NCBI GenBank assembly: GCA_021927905.1 | Contig: BLLK01000046.1 | Span: 992,001 to 1,056,000, forward strand | Source: Chaetoceros tenuissimus | Lineage: Eukaryota > Bacillariophyta > Thalassiosirophyceae > Chaetocerotales > Chaetocerotaceae | Direction of reading: 5' to 3' | Length of the DNA: 64,000 nucleotides | Part shown: in pieces, positions 11,681 through 22,376 of the stretch | How the letters are laid out: every line of letters begins with the position of its first letter | Numbering within the stretch: position 1 is the stretch's first letter | Position numbers and translations under genes: made by a program | The notes under the pieces: model-generated | The model's input: only the letters and a program-made list of their open reading frames with translations | The model's database searches: none | Told to the model about the DNA's origin: nothing

Positions 11681-14221
11681 TTAGAAGAAGTTATTCATAT
11701 TGCGATCATCAAATTGAGTCTTGAAAAGAACCTGTGCAGCCTCTCTGGTATAACCCTTGAAAAAATAGGTTGCGAATGCAGCAATGTCTTCATCTACTAG
11801 AAATTCATCAAGTTTCAATCCAATTTTTGAGACAATAGGAGTACTTCCAAGATCTTGTGAAAGATTGCATCTTGCATCAGTGATCATCGCTCCGTACAAT
11901 CCGCCTCTTGCTCTCTGCATTGCAGCACGGAACACTTTTGGCAGACCATTTTTGATCAAGTTGAAGGATGGATTTTCTTCTTTGCCAGCGGCCTTTGTCC
12001 AAAGTTCATTAAGCACATCATCAACTTGCAGAGTATTCTCTGGACAAACATACTCCCAATAAGCTGCAATCTGATAGCATAGGAACCAATCTGGAGAAGC
12101 TAGAATCTTCTGTATTTCAGCAATCAACAGTGGTACTTCATTGTTGGCATCCTGAAGATTGGTAGCTTCCAAATTAACACGGAGAATCGCTTGATACTTT
12201 GCATATGTTCTGAATGATACGAAATCGTTATTCAAAAGCCCTGGGTGAGCTCTGATTCTTCCTGAGTAGGCATGGGATTCCAAAAGCCTCTCTGTGATGT
12301 TTGACATAGATCCAACCTCAAATTTATAGTCATCTTCATCCCAAGTGGAATAACAAGTCTGCCAAGATTTGATAAAGACTGGAGCTCTAAATTCAAACAT
12401 GTGTTTGTCTTCGCCTCGGTTCAATTCATTGATGGCTGTAATGCCCAGGACAACTTCAAATTTGTCACTACTGTGATCACTTTTGATCGGTACAGACGCC
12501 TGGACATGACAGTATTTCTTTCCAGTGGTAGTTGTTTTGGGAGATGATTTCAACTTTTTGAAGAAGAATTTGCCGGTTGTTGTCTTCATTGGAGTTGATG
12601 GAGATTCCTTCGACGACTTGGACGGAGAACCAGAAAATGAACAGGATCTAGATGATGCGGATGATGCAGTTCCTGACTTCGCTGATGTTTTTGATGCAGT
12701 TCCTGACTTTGATGCTGATGATGCTGTTCCCAATGCAGATGCAGATCTTCCGGAAGATGTTGAAGATGCAGATGGAAGACTTTGACTAGGTGAATCCTCA
12801 CTATTCTTCTTCGCTTGTTTGTTAGCACTATTATCCATACCGAGTTCCCTTTTATTGCTTCTTTAAATCAAGTAAGATTCTATTTGGTTCGAAAAAGGTA
12901 AATAAAATAGCTATGCACTTACTCCATTTTGAAAAGTGATACCAAATCAACACCATTCAAACCATTTGGCCCTAGGTCAACACCAACCTTTTTCAGGTTT
13001 TCAATGAGTTCATTATTATATTTTGCATCAATTTTTTGTTCATGCTTGGTTTGAGCCAAGTGAAACCCAGGAGCAAATCCTCCACTCAATGTTTTTTCCT
13101 CGTTTCCAACAGTACTTGCAACAGGTTTCTCTTCAAGTTCCTCATTATACTCACCTTTCTGCTCAAGAGATTGCTGGATATCTTGATTATGATTGACATC
13201 AATTGCTGCAACCTTTAGTATCTTCGGAGAATTCAAAAGAGATCCCCTATTGAAAATGATAAGTTAGCAAACCATAGGTTACGAACCCAAATATCTCAAA
13301 ACGATTTCTATCTATCTCAGGTTTGTAACCTATTACTTACTCTTCTATGTCAACCTTGAAATATGTAACTTTTCCTTCAAACTCTTTGTTGATAGTCCAA
13401 AAACCAGTTTTCTGGTCTACATCCATGTACTTATTCAAGATAGACAAATAAGTGGACAGATACTTAATAGAGTCCCTTCTCTTTTCTTCGGAGATCTTTG
13501 GAAATTTGATTTCATCATTCTCCAGAGTCTTTAGAAAATCCTTCAATTCAATAGATCTGATACAATGGAACAATCCCTTTCTAAAGATATCCGCATAGAC
13601 AACTGCGAGTTTGTTGATTTTCTCATGCTTGGACTCTAAAGCAGCTGCCTTCACAATGGAGGCAATAGACTCATCTCCGGTTTTTGCAAAGGCCTTGCCA
13701 AGTGCAACAATAGGAGCAAAAAGCTCTTTGAACTCATTATCCTTTTTGTCCTTGTTCATTTCCTCAATACTAATGAACTCTGGAAGATCCTCTATCAAGA
13801 GCTGAGTAGCGACAAGTTCTTTCTTGGTTAAGCTGGGAGTGATACGATTGTTAAGTCCAAACCATTCACCTACAGGATAAGTGTTGGTTGCAAAAGAGTC
13901 ACTAAGAGCTGCAGAAAGTTCGTTGAGCTGATCGTCAGTGTAGGTGTCCAACAACGCCTCAAGAAGTTCCTTTCTAGAATTCTTGAACTCACACCCATCC
14001 AAAGAAGAGCAGATTTCCTGAACAAAAGCTTCCTTCCCAAAGTCCGCTACCTTTCTAGAATCAGTTGAAAACTTAGGAACCTCAAAGGTCTATGTATGTG
14101 TTAGTATAAACACATATCAGAAAAACTTAAACTACTTCATTGTTCGTACCTTTCCATGTTGAATGAGGAATTTGTTCGCCTTCTCAAGGAGCGCAGCAAC
14201 ATAAGTTCCGTTAACTTTCAT
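11681..14221 (-). CDS. Gene A: unrecognised 770-residue protein of the element, four exons
   Basis: Exons are 14221-14150, 14089-13341, 13246-12923 and 12848-11681, with GT-AG introns; the joined length is divisible by three. I do not recognise a family. Residues 1-275 look globular and helical. About 275-385 are mixed and charged. About 390-480 are a Ser/Ala/Thr/Lys-rich linker with an imperfect minisatellite (GTASSASK type). The final 290 residues look folded again (YCHVQAS... through RARGGLYGAMITDARC), with several Trp and Tyr. There is no membrane segment or signal peptide. The gene lies 41 bases upstream of the Rep gene on the same strand and diverges from gene B. A role in DNA handling or control of the element is possible but not shown by any motif. 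Confidence 0.75.
13288..13335. repeat. Intronic repeat in gene A, inverted relative to the gene B copy
   Basis: This stretch of the second intron of gene A matches 16845-16892 in the third intron of gene B at 37 of 48 positions on the plus strand, although the two genes run in opposite directions. The gene A copy is flanked by a fold-back: ATAGGTTACGAACC at about 13274 pairs with GGTTTGTAACCTAT at about 13320. Confidence 0.7.
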
Positions 14222-14621
14222 CTTTGATATGCCTTAAAGTTTTGAAATTTCTTTTTTTATGAAATGAATCAGAATGTTGGAAACAGAGTCGCTATGAGCA
14301 AAATGTTCCTCAACGCATTGAAGTCTACCACGTAGGTTTTCTCAACGCATATAGGCTTATGTAATAGAACAAAATGTTTTTCTCTATGCGTTGGAAAACA
14401 CATGTATATCCTCTGTCTCAGTAATAAATCGCTGGTTTTTCTATACTCATTTTTGGTTGGCTCATTTTTGTTTGCTATGTGTACCTTCAACTAAATTATT
14501 CTGTTACATGAAAAAAATAGTTTTTAAGTAAACCTATGTGGCTGGTAACAACATGTCGCCTCTTTCCAGTTCAAACGCAACATGACATAGATACAACTGT
14601 ATACTATCTCTAACTACTATC
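14222..14621. promoter_or_regulatory. Divergent region between genes A and B with CAACGCAT repeats
   Basis: These 400 bases separate the start codons of genes A and B. CTCAACGCAT occurs twice (about 14310 and 14341), and an inverted CTATGCGTTG lies at about 14385, so CAACGCATA and TATGCGTTG form an inverted pair. A near repeat, CAAAATGTT followed by a C/T-rich run, sits beside two of them. The arrangement suggests shared binding sites for one regulator of both genes. No ORF is supported. Confidence 0.5.
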
Positions 14622-17600
14622 ATGCCTTTCTTTCCACTTAAAAAAGATACCACTTTTGATCAGATCTTCACCAAGAAATCTCTCAATTTGCATGTTTCTG
14701 AACTTCTACTCCTCTTGGCGATTAAGGAAAAGGTTGGCTATATTCAACCAAACGTCAATCACCATTTTGTGAACGACACTACTACCTATCGTGAACTAGA
14801 GAAGGCCTTCCGTGACTCTATTCAAGGAAAGGGAACTGTAAGCGTTGAATATGATGCTGTTGTTGGAAGTCTCAAAAAGCCTGATCATGCTGCAGCCTCT
14901 TTAGAGCTTCCGATGTATCATGTTGTGTCGGAAGACAGAATTGATTCTGTTGCGTTTAAATTGGAGGATGCCAATTATGTAAAAAAACTGATCAAGAATT
15001 GGAGAGAGGGAGACATAAAGAAGTTGCTCTCCGAGTTTAAAGGAAAAAATCTTCCATTCAAGACTCTTCTAAAGAAGATTCCTTCTGCTACTCTTGGTGC
15101 CATCTTTGCATTCTTGGACGGTTTACATAGATCCAACTGCTTGGTGGACATGGCCCTGGAAAGCGATCGTCTTTTCAACGCCATCCTAAAGAGCTCAGTA
15201 TATGTTACAGTCAATTTGTATTCATTGAAGATCAATCATCTCATTAGAAGCGAAGACAAGGAACTGTTGCTTCAAATTGTTCAGGACAAATCTGGTAATC
15301 TTATGGTTCAGAAGAAAACCACTGTTGGACATACAGTTGTAGATGCATTCTCTGTTCTATCAAGAGCCATTCGTAATAATGACAAAAATGCCTACTTGTC
15401 TATTGCGACCTTTGATGTTCAAAAACGCGGCAAAAAAGTCTTGAGTCATGTTTTGCTTAATTGGGCAATGGGAGAGGGCAATTCCGACAAAATTGATGAC
15501 CTCAAAACTCGTGTCTATCTAGAGAAATTCTTTAAAACCTTTTTCTTCAATTCAGGCTTTGAAGAATGGGCAAAACAAGGTCTTCCAATGCAATACAAGC
15601 AAGATATATTGAGAAATGATGGGCAATACAATGTTACTGAAGTATTTGAAAAATTCTTTTCACATTTCAAGTGGGAGATTCTTTTTACTCTTCGTGCTGA
15701 TTTGTCTACAGTTAGAAGCATAATTGTTGAAAGTGGTCCAAGTGGGTTTGGAAGAAGCAATCGCATTTTTGGCGAAACTAACTTGCCATATGCGAATATG
15801 CTTTTGATTTCTATGGCGAGACTCTGCTTGTTGACACCGAAAATTCGTGAATAATCAATCTCGTATATGACTGAAATGCAAGGTATTGGAATTTTGTCCA
15901 AAGAAAGGTATGTGAGTTTCATTATTAATAGGTTTCAACAGATGCATTCTAACAATATATTAGATTGCTTTTTGTTACTGGAATAGCTGATGATGCAGCT
16001 TCTATTCTTTGGAAATTCTTCAAAAATTTCAATGGAAACCCGAAGCTAATATACCAAACCAAGTTAATCCTGCGCACAAATATCGAGAATTTGATTTTGT
16101 CCCTCTACACAAAAGAAATTTTCGAAATGCTCGGAAAAGACTTCAAGGTAAAATATCAAGTACCTTACAAGTTGAAGTTTGAGCAGACTCTTTTGGTCTC
16201 CCTCTGGGAAACGGACGTCTCTCTCCCTCAAGATATCTCTCTCATAGTTTCATTCCTAGACGCGATTGCCCTGTCATACGGCCGATATCTACTATATTTT
16301 CTAATGGCTTCCCCATATTTTATTGAGGAGATGCTACCAATACTATCATCGCTATTAGGCTCAGAAACTACGAACAAAAAATCTGAAAAGCTAGGCGCTA
16401 TGATCGAGAATGCTATAAATGGATGCGAAGAACAAAATCTCAGCGAACTACATCATCAATTTGAAATCAATACAGAACTCCCTATTCTGGCAGACCTAAA
16501 TCTGACTGCAAAGGATTTTGTTAAGGCTGTACATGAAATTTCTCCAGAAATGATACTGAAAAAGAGCCAGATTGACAAAATTCCTGGTTACATTAAATGG
16601 AACCCTTTCTATCCAATTCCATTTATCATATCCCAGCTCCAAGCTCTATCTGATTCTAACCGAATTAGTTTTCGTGGAGACAAAAGACATCTATTCCCAA
16701 AGCTGTTAGACAAGATGAGAGAATTTCACAACAACGACATAGCTTTCAATGAGGAAGTTTCTCCAAAGAAGAGGAAGTCTTCTCCCGAATCAACCGAAAC
16801 AAGGTAAGTATTGGTATGGTCTCTTAACCTATTTGTTGAATATCTGAATATCTCAAATTGTTTTTTATCTATTTCGGGTTCATAACCTATCATGGCTTTG
16901 ATTCAAACAGGAAAAAAAGAAGAAGTGGAAGAAGTAAGAACGTTTCTGCAGAGAATCTAGAATCTGAGTTCAATAAGGATACTGATGATGAGGATGATAA
17001 TAATGATACAATGGACAACAAGCGTGCACCATTTGAATATTCCTTTATTGGTAAACCAGTTCAAGCAGATGTAAAAGTTGAATCCGATGATGATGAACAT
17101 ACCGAGGAAGTTGTTGACAAATCGCAACAGGAAATCGATGGTAAACCGAAACCAAAGAAAAAAAAGACAACTCGGAAACTTCCAACCAAGAAAAAGAAAG
17201 GGAAAACACGCAAAAAGAGTTCTGATGATTCAAGTGATGATTCAGATGATGGTGATGATGTAGTTGAAGAACCACTTCAACAAATTACCAGAATATATGC
17301 CAATATGGAAGAAAAGAAATATGTGCTCGAAAAGGTTTACCGTACCTACAATTTCCTTTTCCCGGACCGACAACACATTTGTTCAAATTACTGTTCAAAA
17401 AAAGCTACGTAAGTCAAAATGACTTTTTGTTTCAATTTCCATTAACATATTTCTAACTACATCAACTCAGTGATGGTCAACGAGGAACTTGTCAAATGGA
17501 CAATCAAATGGAAATATCAACTAATGAAACAACAGGTTCAACCCAACAGGAAGTTCAACAAGAAATAACTGCAGGCGTGGATGGTGAAAGCCCAGAAAGT

Positions 17601-19286
17601 CAACAGCCTCAAACAAGTAAGGACCAAGAGACCGTACAAACGCAAGAACTTCAACAAGAAATTACTGCAGGCGTTGATGGAGAAGATCAGAGACAAATTG
17701 AACCAGAAGATGAAGAACATCATGGACAAGAAAAGGAGTCTGAGACTGTAGAAAAAAATACAGAAGTAGAATATCAAGAGAAGCAACAACCTCCAAATGA
17801 ACAAGAGCACAAACCAAATACAGAAAACGAAGAGACTCCGTTGTATGAGAATCAATTGAACCAGTTCACCACCATGGCAGAAGTGGCAACAAAGATTTTC
17901 TTCCTTCGACAAATGAATAAGAAAAAAAGAGAATACATCTTTAGCTCGTTTCCATCAGTACTGTCCGAAACAGTTTTCGATACAGTATCACAGAGATCTA
18001 TGTTTCCATTAAGCAGGCTAGATTCTGTTGGTCCATTCATGGATCAATATCTTCTGAAACTCAGATTGTCATTCAGTGGTCCTGTTTCGATTGAAGACAA
18101 GCTATTCGGTTATGTGAAGGATAGAGTACAATCCATGCAACACATTCAATTGAAGTTGCATAGTATTCTTGCAAAGTTCCCCTTCTCCTCAACAGCATTT
18201 TCCACCAAGGTTATGCATGATCACTACTACTACGAAGGATTTTTTGATCTTAAACGAGATGTTATATCCACATTTTTGACACCTTTAAGACAACCAAGAA
18301 AGGTATCATTCGACACGAATATTCCCCAAGAGAGATTTGACCAAGAGTTAACCAATACGTTTCACTTTGAACATGCAGAAAAGAAAGGTCATTTGGTTAG
18401 ACCTTGGAATCGATTTGAATATTTGGTCCTTGACAATGCAAGATTCTACCAGGAAATATTTATAGAGAATAGTGTCATCTCATGCAGAAATTTAATTAAA
18501 TTGCCAACGAGAGATGAATTCATGAGAATAAAGCTTTACGAAGAACACGACAAAATGTTCTTGGAGGAATTGAAGTTTGACAAACTGTTCAAACTAACCA
18601 CTATTGACAACAGAGTTCAAGTTTCACCCTATTCATCAGAGACTGGGTATCCACGCTACCATGACTATTTCAGAATTACACCACCTCTTTCTTTAGACGA
18701 ATACAAACGTTTTAATTGTATCAAGATAGAAAATGTAGTTGCGGAAATTATTGGAGTAGATTGGGGAATTATTCATAAACCATCAGAAGAGATTGGAGAA
18801 GAGAATGAACAGTGGTTTTGTTGCTCAGACAGAGTCGAATTGTTCAAAGCAATCTCAGTTGATCCACATCTATTTGATGCAAATAGCGATGATGAAGATG
18901 AAGATGAAGATAAAAATGATAGTGGAGAGAAAGACAATGAAGATAGTGGAGATGAAGATAGTGCAGAAGAAGACAGTAGTAGTGATGAAGATAGTGCAGA
19001 TGAAGATGAACAAGGTCAAGAGAATGACAAAGACAATGAAAATGAGAACTGTGAAGATGAACAAACACAAACCGTCGATGATGACTTTACATTTCGTCGA
19101 ATAGTAAAAAAAGAAGAAGAAGAATACATATACACATTTACGACGACTGACGAGAAAGGTAAAAACCCGAATATATATGAACTTCAATTTGGAATAATTC
19201 ATTCGAAAAAAGACATTCAATTTTACAATTTCGACGAGGACATATATGACCTACATCAGTTTCATCATAAGTTCATTCAAAATTAA
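14622..19286 (+). CDS. Gene B: unrecognised large protein, four exons, with one in-frame TAA
   Basis: Exons are 14622-15907, 15964-16803, 16911-17408 and 17471-19286; the joined frame is 1480 codons including the stop. One TAA interrupts it at 15852-15854 (codon 411), 18 codons before the exon 1 donor. A 36-base GT-AG segment starting within codon 410 could remove it in frame, but that is very short for an intron here. Exons 1-2 encode a helical, Lys-rich region with no family I know. Exon 3 has a basic nuclear-localisation-like stretch (KPKKKKTTRK, KKKKGKTRKK) between acidic runs. Exon 4 opens with a Gln/Glu-rich part in which QQEITAGVDGE occurs twice, then a globular domain, then an Asp/Glu/Ser acidic stretch. 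The last 1476 bases are copied in the right arm of the inverted repeat. Confidence 0.7.
16845..16892. repeat. Intronic repeat in gene B matching the gene A intron
   Basis: This is the partner of 13288-13335. It ends in GGGTTCATAACCTAT close to the 3' splice site of intron 3. The same core GGGTTCNTAACCTAT, read in the sense direction, also occurs near the 3' end of intron 2 of gene A and of the third intron (9266-9330) of the Rep-helicase gene. Confidence 0.7.
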
Positions 19287-19309
19287 GTTAAATCGTCTAA
19301 TCTGATCAA

Positions 19310-20344
19310 TTAACATCCCAACAACTGCGTAATAAGGAAATTATTTGCTTTGATTGCAAATGATGAACTATGACTCAGTAAATAATCAATAGGATAAAGA
19401 TTCAAATCATCTTTCTCAGCGAACACATCCAAGACATCTTTTTTTTCCACCAAACGTCGAAAATTACTGAACTCGTCTACGTCGCCATGAATACATATAT
19501 AGTGTAGCATCTTACGAATTCTTCCTTCGAACATTACCTTGACGCCTTTACCATTCTTGATCAAAAAGGACATAGAAGCACTTAATTCTCCATATTCCCC
19601 GTGGTCATAGAAGTCTTCGTTAATTTCTTCTTCCGATGGAGAAATAATCGTAGTATTAAAGTATTCCATAAATCTTCTCTTTTGGTAATCCCTTTTCATG
19701 ATAGTAGCAACTTCGTGAAATAAACCTCTATTAACACAGTTGAATGAATCAGATGAAAATTTCAATTTTAACAAGTGAACTGCAGACATTTTTTTTGGAA
19801 GTCCCAAATCATGTGATTTCTTCAACAAACGACACAAAGAAGTAGCTGGTGTTTCGAATGTAACTACTTCCAGAACTCTAGAAGAAAGAAAACTCTTGTA
19901 ATCCTCAGTTATCACAACTCCCCCAAGATTACCATTCACCATGTTTAGTTCATAACCAACCTGACAGCAATTGATGTCAAAAAACTTGAGTAAATGATGA
20001 ATACTGCTGCATTGTTTAACAAAAACAACATTCAATTTCTTGCATTTAGAATTCATAAAAATGCATCCATCCTTATCCTTCAACGGAACTTTGTAGCTAT
20101 CTTTGATTTTATAGCTCAGACTTTCGTCTACTTCAACAATCTTGTCTGTACTGAAGTCTATAACAAAAACATCAATGTCATTGTATAAATATTTCCCGTT
20201 ATGCAAAAATGTAGCAAACGACCCTGCAATGTAATACTTCAATTCCTTTCCCAAGCAGTTATGAATGAATGTCTCCTCATGCTTTAGAGTACACCATACG
20301 AGCTCACAAATCTTAGATGATGAAAACACTTCATTGGTACTCAT
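19310..20344 (-). CDS. Pol-beta-fold nucleotidyltransferase-like protein, left copy
   Basis: This 344-residue protein carries the nucleotidyltransferase signature: hGS (AGSFATFL, G41-S42) followed by NDIDVFV with acidic D56 and D58. The usual third acidic position appears as Asn in KLNVVFV (N105), and an acidic FDINCCQVG block follows at about 122. That arrangement, with Asn and then FD(I/L), resembles a group of nucleotidyltransferase-fold proteins I recall from large DNA viruses and protists, but this is from memory. The C-terminal half is not recognised. Substrate and activity are unknown. It is convergent with gene B with 23 bases between their stops, and an identical copy lies at 25055-26089. 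Confidence 0.7.
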   Translation of the reverse strand: MSTNEVFSSSKICELVWCTLKHEETFIHNCLGKELKYYIAGSFATFLHNGKYLYNDIDVFVIDFSTDKIVEVDESLSYKIKDSYKVPLKDKDGCIFMNSKCKKLNVVFVKQCSSIHHLLKFFDINCCQVGYELNMVNGNLGGVVITEDYKSFLSSRVLEVVTFETPATSLCRLLKKSHDLGLPKKMSAVHLLKLKFSSDSFNCVNRGLFHEVATIMKRDYQKRRFMEYFNTTIISPSEEEINEDFYDHGEYGELSASMSFLIKNGKGVKVMFEGRIRKMLHYICIHGDVDEFSNFRRLVEKKDVLDVFAEKDDLNLYPIDYLLSHSSSFAIKANNFLITQLLGC

Positions 20345-21187
20345 CTTTCATGTTATGTTGCTTGCAACATATATGTGTTGCACCAACGAAAGAATTACAG
20401 TTTACAATCTGTAACGATAAAAATACAATAGTATCAAGAAATAACAATTTAGTCTAAAAACAGCAAACCGGAATATCACAAAAAAATTTTTAGATATTCT
20501 GATTTTTTTTAGCACGATTTCCGACACATTAGCTCAGTCGTGTCTTTCAATTCTTATTCCCACCTAATTTCATTACTCGTTTTTCTAAACAGATATAAAA
20601 CACGATTGATGTTGACCGTTGAGTTTTCCTACTTTTTCTTGACAACTGTCAATATACCGTCTACTAATGTCAAAACGAGGTCAATCGGCTAAAACTCATG
20701 TAAATTGACATATTCAAAAAGACCTTGGATTATAAGCTTACGATCATAAAATATCTTAAGTCATGAAGATATTTTATGATCCAAATTTTTTTGCCATCAG
20801 CATATATTACTAGAAGTGGCCTCCGGGTCCGGTGAGCAAGTCACCCCCCTCCAGGATGATCAAATTCAGCGTGTTTAGCACAGATGCACAGATCTTCGCG
20901 TCCTTCGTACTTTTTGCTTGGAACCAAAACATACCGGGGAAGTATGTACGTCAAGAGCAATGACCCCTAGCCACGAAAATTTCTCCGCTTATTCCTTTCT
21001 CTCTTTCCCTTCTTTTTCTCTCCAGACAGAGTATTTTCCGTCATTGGTAGTGTGCGGTATATTGAATGTTTGTTCTTCTTCACCGAGATATAAGAGTTCA
21101 AAAAGGATCAATTTCAGAGCAAAACTTTATAAACTTCCAAATGAATTTTTATAATTTTATTTAGCGGACCGAATCTTTGAATGGTGT
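20345..21187. other. Intergenic part of the left arm
   Basis: This separates the start of the nucleotidyltransferase from the 3' end of the glyoxalase gene. It holds the strong hairpin at 20742-20781 and a locally GC-rich patch at about 20819-20860. An open frame of 78 codons at 20918-21154 resembles no protein I know and is probably chance or UTR. Everything here is repeated in the right arm at 24212-25054. Confidence 0.6.
20742..20781. repeat. Perfect 16-bp stem hairpin, left copy
   Basis: GATCATAAAATATCTT (20742-20757) is the exact reverse complement of 20766-20781, around the loop AAGTCATG. A TTGGAT upstream and CCAA downstream partly extend the symmetry. It could be a terminator-like or transposon-terminal hairpin. 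Confidence 0.85.
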
Positions 21188-22376
21188 TTACTTTTCAACT
21201 TTCTTATCTCCAAAGTCAATACCTCCTCTTTTGATGATTTCAATGGCATATCCATCTGGATCCCAAGCAAATGCAAGTCCCTTCATACTTCCACCATCAG
21301 GTTCCTGAGAATATCATAATAGAAAAGACAAGTGGACTTAGAGATTACTTCAAACAATAAAAATATGGAGTATAAACATGAATTTTCTTACCTTCTTGAA
21401 GCCATATCCCATTTCCCGAATACTATCACACGCTTCATATACATCATCAACAAGGAATCCAATGTGTCCAAATCCTTGTCTACCCTCTTCATTACCGTTG
21501 TAGTGTTTGAATTCGTCATCCTTTTCAGTTCCATGATTATGAGTCAACTCCAAAATTGGTCCGAACATCATACTCAACTTTGCCTTTGCTTCCTCGTCAG
21601 ATAGGGATGAATAATCTACACTTTTATCGACATTTGATGAAGAAGCCAAGAAATAGTTGCTAAAGTCTCCATAATCCTTGGAGCGGACAACTGTCATTCC
21701 CATTGCCTCATAAAATGGAATAGATTTACTTGGATCTTTGATTCTTAGCATAGTTTGAGAAAAGTTGAAATAATTTGAAATCTTTTTTGCTTCGTTTCTT
21801 TTCACAATCTCTACCCAATACCCATCTGGATCATACGCAAACGCAAGACCCTTCATTCTACAAAACACACATTAAACAGTATCGTCGGCATGAGATAATG
21901 AAATGAATGTAAACCATAAACCCTAAACAAAAAGTAATATGCACTCACCTTCCTTCATCTGGCTTCTTCTTGAATGTCACTCCCTTCTCCTCTAACTTCG
22001 CACATGCCTCATACACATCGTCAGTATTGAAGGCTACATGACCAAAACCATCCTTATCCTCATTTCCTGGATGATATCCCTTGAATGCTTCTTCTTCGGT
22101 ACCATAGTTGTAGGTGAGCTCTAGCGCAGTTCCTTCGATGCTCCACATGTAATCATGTGCTTCTTGTGTACCTGGTGTAAGATCATATGTCTCACCTTCT
22201 GGGAGGGTGGTGAGGAAGAAGAGCTTGAAGTTCCATTGAGGGAAGTCAAGAGTATCGATGACGGTCATGCCCATGATATCAGTGTAGAAAGGGATCGACT
22301 TTTTAGGGTCGGCGATACGAAGCATAGTTTGTTGCCATGTTGGTCTTCCAACTACCTTTGCAAAAGTAGATGCCAT
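21188..22376 (-). CDS. GLO1: Two-domain glyoxalase I (lactoylglutathione lyase), cytosolic-type copy
   Basis: Exons are 22376-21949, 21857-21392 and 21304-21188, with GT-AG introns and a joined length of 1011 bases (336 residues). The protein holds two glyoxalase I domains in tandem. Domain 1 has the metal ligands Q (WQQTML), E (LELTYNYGTE), H (GFGHVAF) and E (GYWVEI). Domain 2 repeats them as SQTML, LELTHNHGTE, GHIGF and YAIEI. The enzyme isomerises the methylglyoxal-glutathione hemithioacetal to lactoylglutathione. It starts at MASTFAK with no targeting sequence, so it is probably cytosolic. It is head-to-head with a diverged second copy across 379 bases. The last exon lies partly in the recent inverted repeat. 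Confidence 0.92.

Larger units (their letters stand above)
5829..20781 (-). mobile_element. Helitron-like rolling-circle transposon with accessory genes (right limit uncertain)
   Basis: The element is defined by the complete Rep-helicase gene (6055-11639). The left limit is taken from the hairpin and tandem array at 5829-6026. The right limit is unknown. I place it provisionally at the strong hairpin ending at 20781, which takes in genes A and B and the nucleotidyltransferase. In favour of including A and B: no host-like gene lies between them and Rep, spacing is tight (41 bases between Rep and A), and introns are related between A, B and Rep. Against: no terminal sequence pair, target site or second genomic copy was seen. 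Confidence 0.45.
17811..21244 (+). repeat. Left arm of a 3.43-kb inverted repeat
   Basis: Every position x in this arm pairs with 45399-x in the right arm (24155-27588). All open frames in the two arms have identical translations (for example 344 of 344 residues in the nucleotidyltransferase), and the intergenic stretches I compared base by base are identical. The outer limit falls within the Gln-rich part of gene B. The inner limit is the first mismatch, within the last exon of the glyoxalase gene. Further in, the sequences remain homologous but clearly diverge. Confidence 0.95.

Noticed and set aside
12525-12785. Asp/Ala/Val-rich plus-strand frame
   Set aside because: It is the antisense of the Ser/Ala/Thr minisatellite linker in gene A.
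18793-19220. Met/Lys-rich, His/Leu-rich and Phe/Ile-rich frames overlapping the acidic stretch of gene B
   Set aside because: They are alternate-frame translations of the GAT/GAA repeat that encodes the acidic tail of gene B.
20819-20870. GC-rich patch considered as a tRNA or small RNA gene
   Set aside because: No cloverleaf with proper T-loop and anticodon stem could be drawn.
20918-21154. 78-codon frame in the left arm (mirrored at 24245-24481)
   Set aside because: Its identity in both arms reflects the recent duplication, not selection. It resembles no known protein and lies next to the 3' end of the glyoxalase gene.
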